Made by a program: the position numbers and the translations under genes. A stretch of DNA of 10,015 nt from Candidatus Cloacimonadota bacterium (GTDB lineage: Bacteria; Cloacimonadota; Cloacimonadia; Cloacimonadales; TCS61): NCBI GenBank assembly GCA_030626645.1, contig DAOUTP010000050.1:1-10015 (forward strand), written 5' to 3'. Under the pieces are notes generated by a model that ran no database searches, was not told the DNA's origin, and saw only the letters and a list, made by a program, of their open reading frames with translations. Numbering within the stretch: position 1 is the first letter of the stretch; the number at the start of each line of letters is the position of its first letter. This document shows positions 1-7,300 of the stretch, piece by piece.

Positions 1-344
1 ACCGAGATCATTGGTTTGCTCTTACTTATTAAGGTAGGATCACTATTCATATCATCATCGGCAAATTTATCTTTTATCCAAAATGTAAAAAAACCGTCAT
101 TACCATATATTTTGAATACCTGTTGAGCTTCTGAAGTCATTCCCTCACCAACTGATATCAATTTGCCATCTAAAGCTTCTGCGGCGCCGCCACCACTTAA
201 GAACGCATGCTCTTCTCCAATTGATCCACTGATGAAACCATTGCATTCACCTTCAAATTCATCCCAATTTAGATTTATTTGATATTCTGCAGCTAATAAA
301 AATGAATTAAATAATATTAAAAATATTAATAATTTTATTTTCAT
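1..344 (-). CDS. Exported protein of unknown function, N-terminal part (runs off the left edge)
   Basis: This reading frame is open from an ATG at 344 to the window edge, giving 114 complete codons. An AGGAGA ribosome binding site lies about five bases upstream. Residues 1-19 form a typical signal peptide: MKIKLL, then a hydrophobic run ending FLLAA. The mature part begins EYQINLNWDEFEG and continues through a glycine-rich stretch (SGGGAAEALDG, about 50-60) to the segment VFKIYGNDGFFTFWIKD (76-92). That segment looks like an extracellular beta-sandwich module of the kind found in YfaP-like or carboxypeptidase-regulatory-like proteins, but this is recall of style and not a firm match. A single cysteine at 34 lies well inside the mature protein, so it is not a lipobox. 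The gene lies 72 bases downstream of the EIIA/P-II-like gene on the same strand and may be read through from it. The product is secreted or periplasmic; its function is unknown. Confidence 0.8.
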   Translation of the reverse strand, partial: MKIKLLIFLILFNSFLLAAEYQINLNWDEFEGECNGFISGSIGEEHAFLSGGGAAEALDGKLISVGEGMTSEAQQVFKIYGNDGFFTFWIKDKFADDDMNSDPTLISKSKPMIS

Positions 345-375
345 TTATTCTCCTGCGCAGAAAATCGGAATTTGG

Positions 376-403
376 AACAACATCGTCAAGAAAAAATGTT
401 GTT
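376..403. other. Intergenic inverted repeat (hairpin) between the EIIA/P-II-like gene and the exported-protein gene
   Basis: AACAACAT at 376-383 is repeated in inverted form as ATGTTGTT at 396-403, giving a perfect 8-bp stem with a 12-base loop. It sits 14 bases past the stop codon of the minus-strand EIIA/P-II-like gene. Read in the direction of those genes, no T-run follows the stem (CCAAATTCC follows), so it is not a canonical intrinsic terminator. The loop, read on the minus strand, contains TTGACG (389-384), which could be a -35 element for the left-edge gene, although the -10 candidate 17 bases further (GATTTT) is poor. It could be an operator, an mRNA-processing hairpin or a weak terminator. 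Confidence 0.4.
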
Positions 404-416
404 TTATATTTAAAGA

Positions 417-1241
417 TTATAATTCTATGTCTTCTTCAAAGTTACCAATTATATTCTCAACTCTGATTATTTGAATGAAGCCAACACCTTTTTTATCCAG
501 ATCGATCCCATTCTCTTTTAGAAGTTCAGCAAGTTTATTGGCAGAATTTTTATTTTCTATATGAGCTAAGATCACGTTTGATTCTTTGTTTTTCCCCTGA
601 GCCATATAGCTTAATCCGGCAAAAACCGGCATTTCATACGCCAATTTTCTTGCCATTGAAGTGGAATCTAATATTGAAGCATTAGTAATTCCTACTTCAA
701 TCATGGAGTTCATTACATCATCAGCCTTATCTATATTATTTAAAGTCATAATTAAAAGATATCTCTCTTTTTCATTTGAGCTTACAACTTCATCATCATA
801 CTGATTAAGAATTGATATAACATCATCCTGTGTCTTACTATTTAGAAGAGCTTCTCTGAATTTCTTTTTTTTCAATAATCTATTTGACTGAGCCAAAAGC
901 TGCAAATATTGTTTGTTTTGAGTTTCAGTGCATCCAAAGAAGAAAATGATCTTTGCAGGACCCATTTCTTCATTTTCATAATTTATTCCATTAGTAAAAA
1001 TTATTATGGACATAAACAATTTTTCTACTGAGTCACTTCGGGCATGGGGAAGTGCAATACCTGGGATAAGTTCCGTATTTGCCATTTCTTCTCTGGCATT
1101 CAGAGCTTTAAGAAATTGCTTCTGGTTAATAATATAATCATGATTATATACATGATTTGCCATTGCTTCAAACAGCTCTTTTTTGTTTTTGATATCCGGA
1201 TTAATAATGATCAATTTCTTATCAATAATATTTTTCCACAT
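417..1241 (-). CDS. PTS EIIA-type (PtsN/fructose family) domain fused to a P-II-like domain; probable transporter regulator
   Basis: The protein has 274 aa. Residues 1-150 match the PTS EIIA type-2 fold: a helical start, EEMANTELIPGIALPHAR (51-68) with the phosphorylatable histidine at 66, then IIFFFGC and a helical end (QYLQLLAQSNRLL). Residues 159-274 start ERYLLIMTLNN and contain a paired helix/strand pattern (DDVMNSMIEVGITNASIL, YEMPVFAGLSY, KLAELLKENG, GFIQIIRVENIIG). This resembles P-II/GlnB-like ferredoxin-fold signalling proteins. A clear AAGGAG precedes the chosen ATG. EIIA-Ntr proteins are known to tune ion transporters through their phosphorylation state, and P-II-like proteins often sit next to the transporter they control. 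Here the gene starts 37 bases after the antiporter stop, in the same operon, so control of that antiporter is a reasonable inference. No EI, HPr, EIIB or EIIC gene is in the window, so this is more likely a regulator than a sugar-uptake subunit. The EIIA call is firm; the P-II-like call is less so. Confidence 0.87.
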   Translation of the reverse strand: MWKNIIDKKLIIINPDIKNKKELFEAMANHVYNHDYIINQKQFLKALNAREEMANTELIPGIALPHARSDSVEKLFMSIIIFTNGINYENEEMGPAKIIFFFGCTETQNKQYLQLLAQSNRLLKKKKFREALLNSKTQDDVISILNQYDDEVVSSNEKERYLLIMTLNNIDKADDVMNSMIEVGITNASILDSTSMARKLAYEMPVFAGLSYMAQGKNKESNVILAHIENKNSANKLAELLKENGIDLDKKGVGFIQIIRVENIIGNFEEDIEL

Positions 1242-1278
1242 ATATATACTCCTTATAAAAAATCATAAAAACTAATTC

Positions 1279-2445
1279 TTAATTAAAAGAACTTTTCTGT
1301 AATTTCATGAAGCCAAATTTCAATAATATTGGCGTGATCAGCGCACTTACAATAACCAATAAAATAGTTGCTGAGAGTATATCAGTAGAGATCACACCTT
1401 TTACTAATGCCATATTAGCAACTATCAATGCAACTTCTCCCCGAGGGATCATTCCCGATCCAATACGAAAAGAACGAACAGAATCAAATTTAGTGATTCT
1501 TGCTCCTAATCCGCTTCCGATAATTTTACCAAAGATTGCGAAGAGCACGAAAAGAATTAGAAATACGGGTTCTGCTTCAATTTCAAATAGATCGAATTGC
1601 AAACCTATGCTAACAAAAAAGACATCAACAAAAAATGATTTTCCGATATTTGTTATTCCAGTGTGAACTGCATGTTTGTGCTGCGTCTGCCCCAGAAAAA
1701 GACCTGCAAAATATGCACCGGTAATCGCTGCAAGTCCCGCCATTTCTGCTAACCAAGAATAAAGCAACACTACAGCTATCGCTAACGAAATCACTACATT
1801 ATCCAGTAAAATTTTCTTAAGGTTTAAAAAGAATGGCTGAAGGATAAATATCCCAATTAAAAATGCTACAATAAAAAAGCCGCCAATTTTGATAATTGAG
1901 ATAGTAAAACCTGGTCCGGATTCTCCTGTACCGGAGGTAAAACCAAAAATAAAAGTAAGCAGTAGAATTCCAACAATATCATCAATAATAGCAGCGTTAA
2001 CAATGCATCTGCCTTCGATCCCCTTAAGTTTTCCAAGATCCAAAAGCGTCATCACGCTAACACTTACACTTGTTGCTGTAAATATTACACCAACTATCAA
2101 TGCTTGTGAAATATTGTGATTTACAAAATAGATAAGTGCAAAACCCAGAGAGAACGGTAGGATAATCCCACCAAGAGCAGGTAATGAAGCTTGTTTTGAG
2201 TCTTCCTTTATGCGTTTAAGATTAGTTTCTAATCCTGCTTCAAAAAGTAGGAATAGAACACCCACTTTTGCTATCCAGTTTATTACTTCATCCGGTTCAA
2301 TAAAATGAAACAAGGTCGGACCCAAAATTATACCGAGTAATAGCATACCAACTACAGGTGGCTGCTTCAGTTTTCTGGCAACCGCCCCAAGTATTTTAGA
2401 AAAAAATATGATGATAGCCAGATGAAGCAGTATGTGATTTTCCAT
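1279..2445 (-). CDS. CPA2-family cation:proton antiporter (Na+/H+ antiporter, NapA/KefB-like membrane domain)
   Basis: The 388-aa polytopic inner-membrane protein has about a dozen hydrophobic segments spanning nearly its full length. Family motifs are visible: KLKQPPVVGMLLLGIILGPTL near the start, the broken-helix motif TATSVS (123-128), the ion-site aspartate pair in NAAIIDDIVG (D155, D156), FGKIIG (K307) and GMIPRGEVALI (331-341, E337). An Asp-Asp pair, rather than Asn-Asp, is typical of electrogenic CPA2 exchangers such as NapA. K307 and E337 fall where the NapA lysine and glutamate partners of those aspartates lie, judged by motif and approximate length. It probably exchanges Na+ (or K+) for H+ in pH and salt homeostasis. 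There is no C-terminal TrkA-N/RCK domain, unlike full-length KefB/KefC, so any control must come from a separate protein. Its ATG shares one base with the mltG stop (TAATG), which implies translational coupling, and the EIIA/P-II-like gene follows. The transported ion is not decided by sequence alone. Confidence 0.93.
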   Translation of the reverse strand: MENHILLHLAIIIFFSKILGAVARKLKQPPVVGMLLLGIILGPTLFHFIEPDEVINWIAKVGVLFLLFEAGLETNLKRIKEDSKQASLPALGGIILPFSLGFALIYFVNHNISQALIVGVIFTATSVSVSVMTLLDLGKLKGIEGRCIVNAAIIDDIVGILLLTFIFGFTSGTGESGPGFTISIIKIGGFFIVAFLIGIFILQPFFLNLKKILLDNVVISLAIAVVLLYSWLAEMAGLAAITGAYFAGLFLGQTQHKHAVHTGITNIGKSFFVDVFFVSIGLQFDLFEIEAEPVFLILFVLFAIFGKIIGSGLGARITKFDSVRSFRIGSGMIPRGEVALIVANMALVKGVISTDILSATILLVIVSALITPILLKFGFMKLQKSSFN

Positions 2446-3431
2446 TACTTATTCAAAATATTTTGCTTATCAAGATGCTGTTGGTAAGTTTGATTAAAAT
2501 CATGTCGTCCGCTTTCTTTTGCAAAGAAGAAGAAAAAATCCGTTTCAGCAGGTTCAAAAACAGCTTGTATTGAACTGATAGCCGGACTACAAATTGGGGT
2601 TGGTGGTAACCCGAAATATTTATAAGTGTTATAAGGAGAGTCTATCGTAAGATCGCGATAATAAATTTTCTTTCGAATTTTCCCCTGTTGTTCAAGGGCA
2701 TAAGCAACAGTCGGATCTGCTTGAAGCTTATAGTTATATTTAATGCGATTTAAATAGACACTAGCTATTGTTGTTTGCTCATCTCTGAATCTTGCTTCAC
2801 GTTCCACAATAGAAGCTAAAACAAGAGTTTCATAAAAATCCAGATCACTATTTGGGGCAAAATCAAAATCCTGAGTTTGAGAAAAAAACTCTTGTACAAG
2901 TGTTTTAATAATGTATTGTTCACTTACTTCATATGGGAAATGGTATGTCTCAGGATAGAGAAAACCTTCCAGCGAAGATACGGAAAAACCAGTTAACTTC
3001 CTTGTAAAAAGGGAATCATTACAGAGTGTAACAAATTTATCATAATCCGCAAAACCGTACTGAGAAAGAACACTGGCTGTTTTATTTATTGTCAATCCTT
3101 CAGGAATTGTAACTTTACGGAGTACTACCTTGCCTAATTTTAAGACATTTACAACATCAACCAGAGATAATTTCCCAGAGAAATGATATTTTCCAAAACT
3201 CAATACTTTATCAATATTAGTAAACTTCACATACAGATAAAAAACTCTTTCACTACGAATTACATTCTTTTCATAAAGCTTTTCTGCAATAGACAGTGCC
3301 GATTCACCTTGGGAAATATCTATAAGAACTTCATTAACTTTTTTGGGTAAGATCACAAGAGAAGTTGTATACAAGACTGAGATCACAATTACGATAACTA
3401 CCGCAATAATAATTTTTCGAGCTTGTTTCAT
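2445..3431 (-). CDS. mltG: Endolytic murein transglycosylase MltG (YceG-like)
   Basis: The protein has 328 aa, normal for the family. It cuts nascent glycan strands in peptidoglycan and is thought to set strand length by ending chain elongation. An N-terminal membrane anchor (residues about 6-28) leaves the rest in the periplasm. A LysM-like subdomain follows (about 34-105, with ISQGESALSIAEKL). The catalytic YceG domain runs from about 107 to 320: IPEGLTI (109-115), SSLEGFLYPETY (152-163), the catalytic-glutamate motif LASIVEREA with E210 (equivalent to E218 of E. coli MltG), LQADPTVAYAL (236-246), and SPYNTY...GLPPTPICSPA (265-284). The C-terminal strand usually written TDYLYFVA is here a run of five phenylalanines (TDFFFFFA, 297-304), which conserves hydrophobicity. 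The start codon overlaps the ruvX stop by 4 bases (ATGA), and the stop overlaps the antiporter start by 1 base. The ruvX-mltG pairing is also seen in other bacteria. Confidence 0.96.
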   Translation of the reverse strand: MKQARKIIIAVVIVIVISVLYTTSLVILPKKVNEVLIDISQGESALSIAEKLYEKNVIRSERVFYLYVKFTNIDKVLSFGKYHFSGKLSLVDVVNVLKLGKVVLRKVTIPEGLTINKTASVLSQYGFADYDKFVTLCNDSLFTRKLTGFSVSSLEGFLYPETYHFPYEVSEQYIIKTLVQEFFSQTQDFDFAPNSDLDFYETLVLASIVEREARFRDEQTTIASVYLNRIKYNYKLQADPTVAYALEQQGKIRKKIYYRDLTIDSPYNTYKYFGLPPTPICSPAISSIQAVFEPAETDFFFFFAKESGRHDFNQTYQQHLDKQNILNK

Positions 3432-3841
3432 GCTTGATTCTCCATATAACTTTTCAATATAATTGATGCCGCTACCTTATCAATAACTTTTCTGCTCTCG
3501 GCAATACTGTAACCCATTTCTTTAAGCTTTTCATTTGCCTCAACAGAGGTATATCTCTCGTCCCAGAAGATCACAGGAACATCAATATTACTTATCAATA
3601 TCTCAGCAAATTCACGAACTTCCAAAGTTTTTTTTGTATCTTCTCCTTCCAAGTTTAATGGTAAACCTAAAATGATCTTCTCCACTTCCTCAGTTTTTAT
3701 AATATTCTGAATTTCAGAGATAGTATTATCATTATTAGGAATAACCCGAAAGGGTTGAGAAATGATCTGAAGTGGATCACTGAGAGCTATACCAATTCTC
3801 ACATCTCCAAAATCGATTCCCATTAGTCTAAATAAAGCCAT
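3428..3841 (-). CDS. ruvX: RuvX/YqgF family RNase H-like nuclease (putative Holliday junction resolvase / pre-16S rRNA processing nuclease)
   Basis: The protein has 137 aa, the usual length. It keeps the full set of family motifs: MGIDFGDVRIGIALSD (7-22) with acidic residue D10, IILGLPLNLEGED (56-68), WDERYTSVEA (93-102) with D94/E95, and the C-terminal DKVAASIILKSYM (121-133) with D121. These acidic residues form the metal site of this RNase H-like fold. Members are reported to mature the 16S rRNA 5' end (E. coli YqgF) or to cleave Holliday junctions. The protein is cytoplasmic. No good ribosome binding site precedes ATG 3841. An in-frame ATG six codons later would put the start at MGIDFG but also lacks one, so the longer form is kept. 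It lies 39 bases after the coiled-coil gene and overlaps mltG by 4 bases. Confidence 0.95.
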   Translation of the reverse strand: MALFRLMGIDFGDVRIGIALSDPLQIISQPFRVIPNNDNTISEIQNIIKTEEVEKIILGLPLNLEGEDTKKTLEVREFAEILISNIDVPVIFWDERYTSVEANEKLKEMGYSIAESRKVIDKVAASIILKSYMENQA

Positions 3842-3880
3842 TATAGATAATTACACTGTAAACAAAGTATACAGAACAAA

Positions 3881-4219
3881 CTATAGAGAGGATGTATTCT
3901 CATCCTCTTCTACTTCTACTTCATTCTTTTCTTTTTCCTGAAGCTTATTAATCTGTTCTTTCTTTGTTTCAATCTGATCTTCCAACAACTTGATCTTATC
4001 TATAATCTCAATAATTTCAGGAAAATCAGAAAATTTCTTTTTATTTGAAACTATAAATTCACCTATCTCAGTTTTATATTCTTTTATCTTCCCTCTAAAA
4101 TTACTAATTTTAAGCTTCAATGCGGAAGTCTTACTAACTTCCTCTACTTTATCGAAGATCTTTGATAATGCTGTATTTGCCTTTCTTCTTATATTTTCAA
4201 AAAAAGTTTTATTATCCAT
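3881..4219 (-). CDS. Small charged coiled-coil protein of unknown function
   Basis: The 112-aa product is very rich in Lys and Glu, with no signal peptide or membrane segment, so it is probably cytoplasmic. Residues 1-60 (FENIRRKANTALSKIFDKVEEVSKTSALKLKISNFRGKIKEYKTEIGEF) and 68-102 (EIIEIIDKIKLLEDQIETKKEQINKLQEKEK) show heptad spacing typical of two long helices, followed by an acidic tail (EVEVEEDENTSSL). The layout resembles short bacterial helical proteins whose C-terminal part is sometimes a zinc ribbon, but there is no cysteine here. A strong AAAGGAG lies about six bases before the ATG. It is the first gene of the minus-strand block, divergent from the large peptidase gene. The function is not recognised. 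Confidence 0.8.
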   Translation of the reverse strand: MDNKTFFENIRRKANTALSKIFDKVEEVSKTSALKLKISNFRGKIKEYKTEIGEFIVSNKKKFSDFPEIIEIIDKIKLLEDQIETKKEQINKLQEKEKNEVEVEEDENTSSL

Positions 4220-4263
4220 TATTATCTCCTTTCATGTTTTGAAATTCCAAATTATTGATTTTT

Positions 4264-4269
4264 TGTCAA
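4264..4269 (-). promoter_or_regulatory. Candidate -35 element for the minus-strand operon
   Basis: Read on the minus strand this is a perfect TTGACA, 45 bases upstream of the coiled-coil gene start. No good -10 hexamer lies 16-18 bases further on (AATTTC at the 17-base spacing), so either the -10 is degenerate or the match is chance in AT-rich DNA. Its position between divergent genes is right for the promoter of the coiled-coil/ruvX/mltG/antiporter block. Confidence 0.25.
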
Positions 4270-4334
4270 TTGTTAAATAAATTTTCAAATTACTTCAAAA
4301 AGGAAACTCAATAAAATATCATTTTTTTTTTAAG

Positions 4335-4363
4335 TTGGTTTCATTATTGCGTCATTTTATTAG
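4335..4363 (+). promoter_or_regulatory. Candidate sigma70-type promoter of the C25 peptidase gene, preceded by a T10 tract
   Basis: TTGGTT (4335-4340) and TATTAG (4358-4363) are separated by 17 bases and would start transcription about 20 bases before the ATG, just ahead of the AAGGAG ribosome binding site at 4378-4383. A run of ten T (4322-4331) lies directly upstream, where an UP-like element would be. Promoter consensus in this lineage is not known to me, so this is a pattern match only. Confidence 0.35.
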
Positions 4364-4391
4364 AGAAGATTAAAATTAAGGAGAAGAAAAA

Positions 4392-7300
4392 ATGAAAAAA
4401 ACAATATTAGTATCTATTTTTGCTTTAATTGGGATTACATTATTAGCGAATATAAGTTCAATCAACCTATCATCTTCAAGTACAGAGTTAGAACTTCTTA
4501 GAAGTAATGACAATGGCTTGCAATTGAAACTAAATATGGAAGAGATTACTTCTTTTGAAGTAATTACAGAAGAAGGAGCTTTCTCCCAGATCAGTATTGA
4601 AGGTTTTACTCACTCAAAAATAATTGGAGCTCCAAAACTCCCGATCATTAGAAAGATAATTTCTGTTCCGTATGGTGCAGAAGTAACTGCTGAAGTCCTT
4701 AATTATAAAACAATGAAATATGAATTAAAAGATTTTGGAATTAATAATCCGCTTATGCCTGCTCAATTACCTGTTCCCAAAAGTGCTGATCCTTCTGAAA
4801 TTGTTTTCAGCTACGATCCTAAATCTTACTCGAAAAACCAATTTACTTCAAATGAACTTATCTCGGTAGATGAGCTTGGAATCATGCGTGGTGTAAGATT
4901 ATTTGTTGTGGAAGTATCTCCAATTCAATATAATCCAGTAGAAGGTTCCCTTTTAGTTTTAAATAATATTGAAATCCAAGTTGATTTTGTCGGTGGAGAT
5001 CATGCCCAAACACAATGGGAAAGATCCAGAACTTATTCACCCTATTTTGAATCAACATTTGCAAATTCCATCATCAATTATTCTCATGCTCGAAGTAGAG
5101 ATCAAATTACTCAATATCCAATTAAATATGTAATAGTTTCAGATCCTATGTTCCAGACTCAACTTCAACCTTTTATAGAATGGAAAACAGAGAAGGGATT
5201 TGAAGTTATTGAAGCATATACTGATGAACCCAATGTTGGTAATACTACAACATCAATCAAGAGCTTCCTACAGGATTTATACGATGCAGGAACGCCTGAA
5301 GATCCAGCACCTTCATTTGTACTTTTTGTGGGTGATGTGGCTCAAATTCCAGCTTGGAACGGGACTGCATCTCCAAGTGGTCATATAACTGATCTGAGTT
5401 ATGCAAGATTAGATGGAACAGATTATGTTGCAGATATGTATTATGGTCGTTTCTCTGCAAATAATACAGTTGAATTGCAACCACAAATTGATAAAACTTT
5501 GGAATATGAAAAATTTGAAATGCCAGATCCCAGTTATTTGGAAGAAGTTGTAATGATCGCCGGAGTCGATGCCTCTTATGCCCCGACACATGGTAATGGA
5601 CAGATAAATTATGGAACAACTTATTATTTCAATGCTGCCCACGGAATTTTATCTCACACCTACTTATATCCTCTGTCTGGAAGTTCTTCTGCTCAGATCA
5701 TTCAGAATGTCAGCGACGGCGTTGGTTATGTAAATTATACTGCTCATGGAAGTTCCACGAGTTGGGGAAATCCAAGTTTCACAATCCCAAATATTAACAG
5801 TCTGCAAAATGAACACAAATATGGACTTGCTGTAGGAAACTGCTGTCTTACTAATAAATTTGAAGTCTATACTTGCTTTGGTGAAGCATGGCTTCGCGCA
5901 GAGAACAAAGGTGCTATCGGGTATATCGGTGGAACAAATAATACATATTGGGATGAAGATTTCTGGTGGGGAGTTGGGGTTGGCACACCCACTGCAAATC
6001 CTACATATGAAAGCACCGGCCAAGGAGTGTATGACGGTTTGTTCCACGATCATGGCGAAGATTTTACAAACTGGTACACAACCGCAGCAGGTATGATCTT
6101 CAATGGTAATCTTGCTGTAACTGAAGGTGGTAGCGGAATGATAAATTACTACTGGGAAATATACTCACTCATGGGAGATCCTTCTCTTACAGCATATCTT
6201 GGAGTTCCTGAAGAAAATCTAGCTACTTATCCAGATGTGATCTTCCTCGGTTTAGATAATATCCAGATCACTGCCGAACCGTATTCTTATGTCTCTTTAA
6301 CAATGGATGGCGTTATACATGGTAACGGACTTATTGATGAATCTGGTATTATAAGTCTTGATTTCGAAGCATTTATAACTCCGGGAATTGCAAAACTTGT
6401 TATTACGAGACAGAATTTCGAGCCATTAATTGATGAAATTGAAGTTATTCCAAACGCTGGAGCATATATAATCGTAAATTCTTATGCAACAAATGATAAT
6501 AACAATAACATCCCGGAATATGATGAAACTATTACTTTAGATGTTGATCTGGAAAATGTAGGGATAGATGATGCAACTAATGTTAATATTACACTTAGTG
6601 CAGAAGATACTTATATCACAATTACAGACGCAGATGAAACTGTTGCTCTTATTACGGCTGGAGAGATCGTCTCTCTTATCGAAGCATTCTCTTTTGATGT
6701 TGCTGATAATATTCCAGACCAACATCAGATTGCTTTTGATGTTGAAATGATTGGTGATGAAGGCACATGGAATTCAACTATCTTTATCACTTTTAATGCT
6801 CCCTTATTAGAAGCCGGCACAATGGAAATAGTAGATTCAGGTGGAGATGGTGTTCTTGATCCGGGTGAAACTGCTACACTTTTAATCCCAATTCTTAATG
6901 CTGGGAATGCTGTTTCAGAAGATATTGTTGCAGTACTTACTTCTGCTTCTCCTGCTCTCATCACTGTCATTAATGGTACATTCGATATGACAGGATTGGG
7001 AATTGGCGAAGATGATATAGCAAGCTTCGATATCGAGGTTGCAGATGATGCGACACTTGGCATGATCGCTACTCTCGGGTTGATGATAAACAGCGGTGGT
7101 TATACCAGCGCTTTCCCATATTATCCTTCTATCGGGCTTATTATGGAAAACTTTGAGACAGGTGATTTCTCACTTTTCGATTGGCAGATGGGTGCATTTG
7201 GCTGGGTTATCGATAATACAACTGCCTATGAAGGAGATTATTGTGCAGAATCTGCAAATATCAATGATAACCAGACGGCTTCTATCAGTGTAACTATGGA

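Noticed and set aside
1044..2119. Plus-strand ORFs at 1044-1268, 1307-1666 and 1889-2119
   Set aside because: They lie opposite the well-supported EIIA/P-II-like and antiporter genes, have no ribosome binding site and no recognisable protein features.
2545..2560. Run of five phenylalanines in MltG as a possible frameshift or slippage site
   Set aside because: The reading frame and family motifs continue on both sides, and this position is a hydrophobic strand (usually YLYFV) in the family, so it is ordinary variation.
3855..3873. CTGTA...TACAG inverted repeat between the coiled-coil gene and ruvX
   Set aside because: A 5-bp stem with a 9-base loop is within chance for AT-rich DNA and has no T-run.
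3990..4280. Plus-strand 96-aa ORF with hydrophobic stretches
   Set aside because: It is the antisense of the Lys/Glu-rich coiled-coil gene, which turns into Leu/Ile/Phe-rich sequence when read backwards. The minus-strand gene has a strong ribosome binding site.
4321..4332. T10 tract as a rho-independent terminator
   Set aside because: No stable stem precedes it and no plus-strand gene ends upstream.
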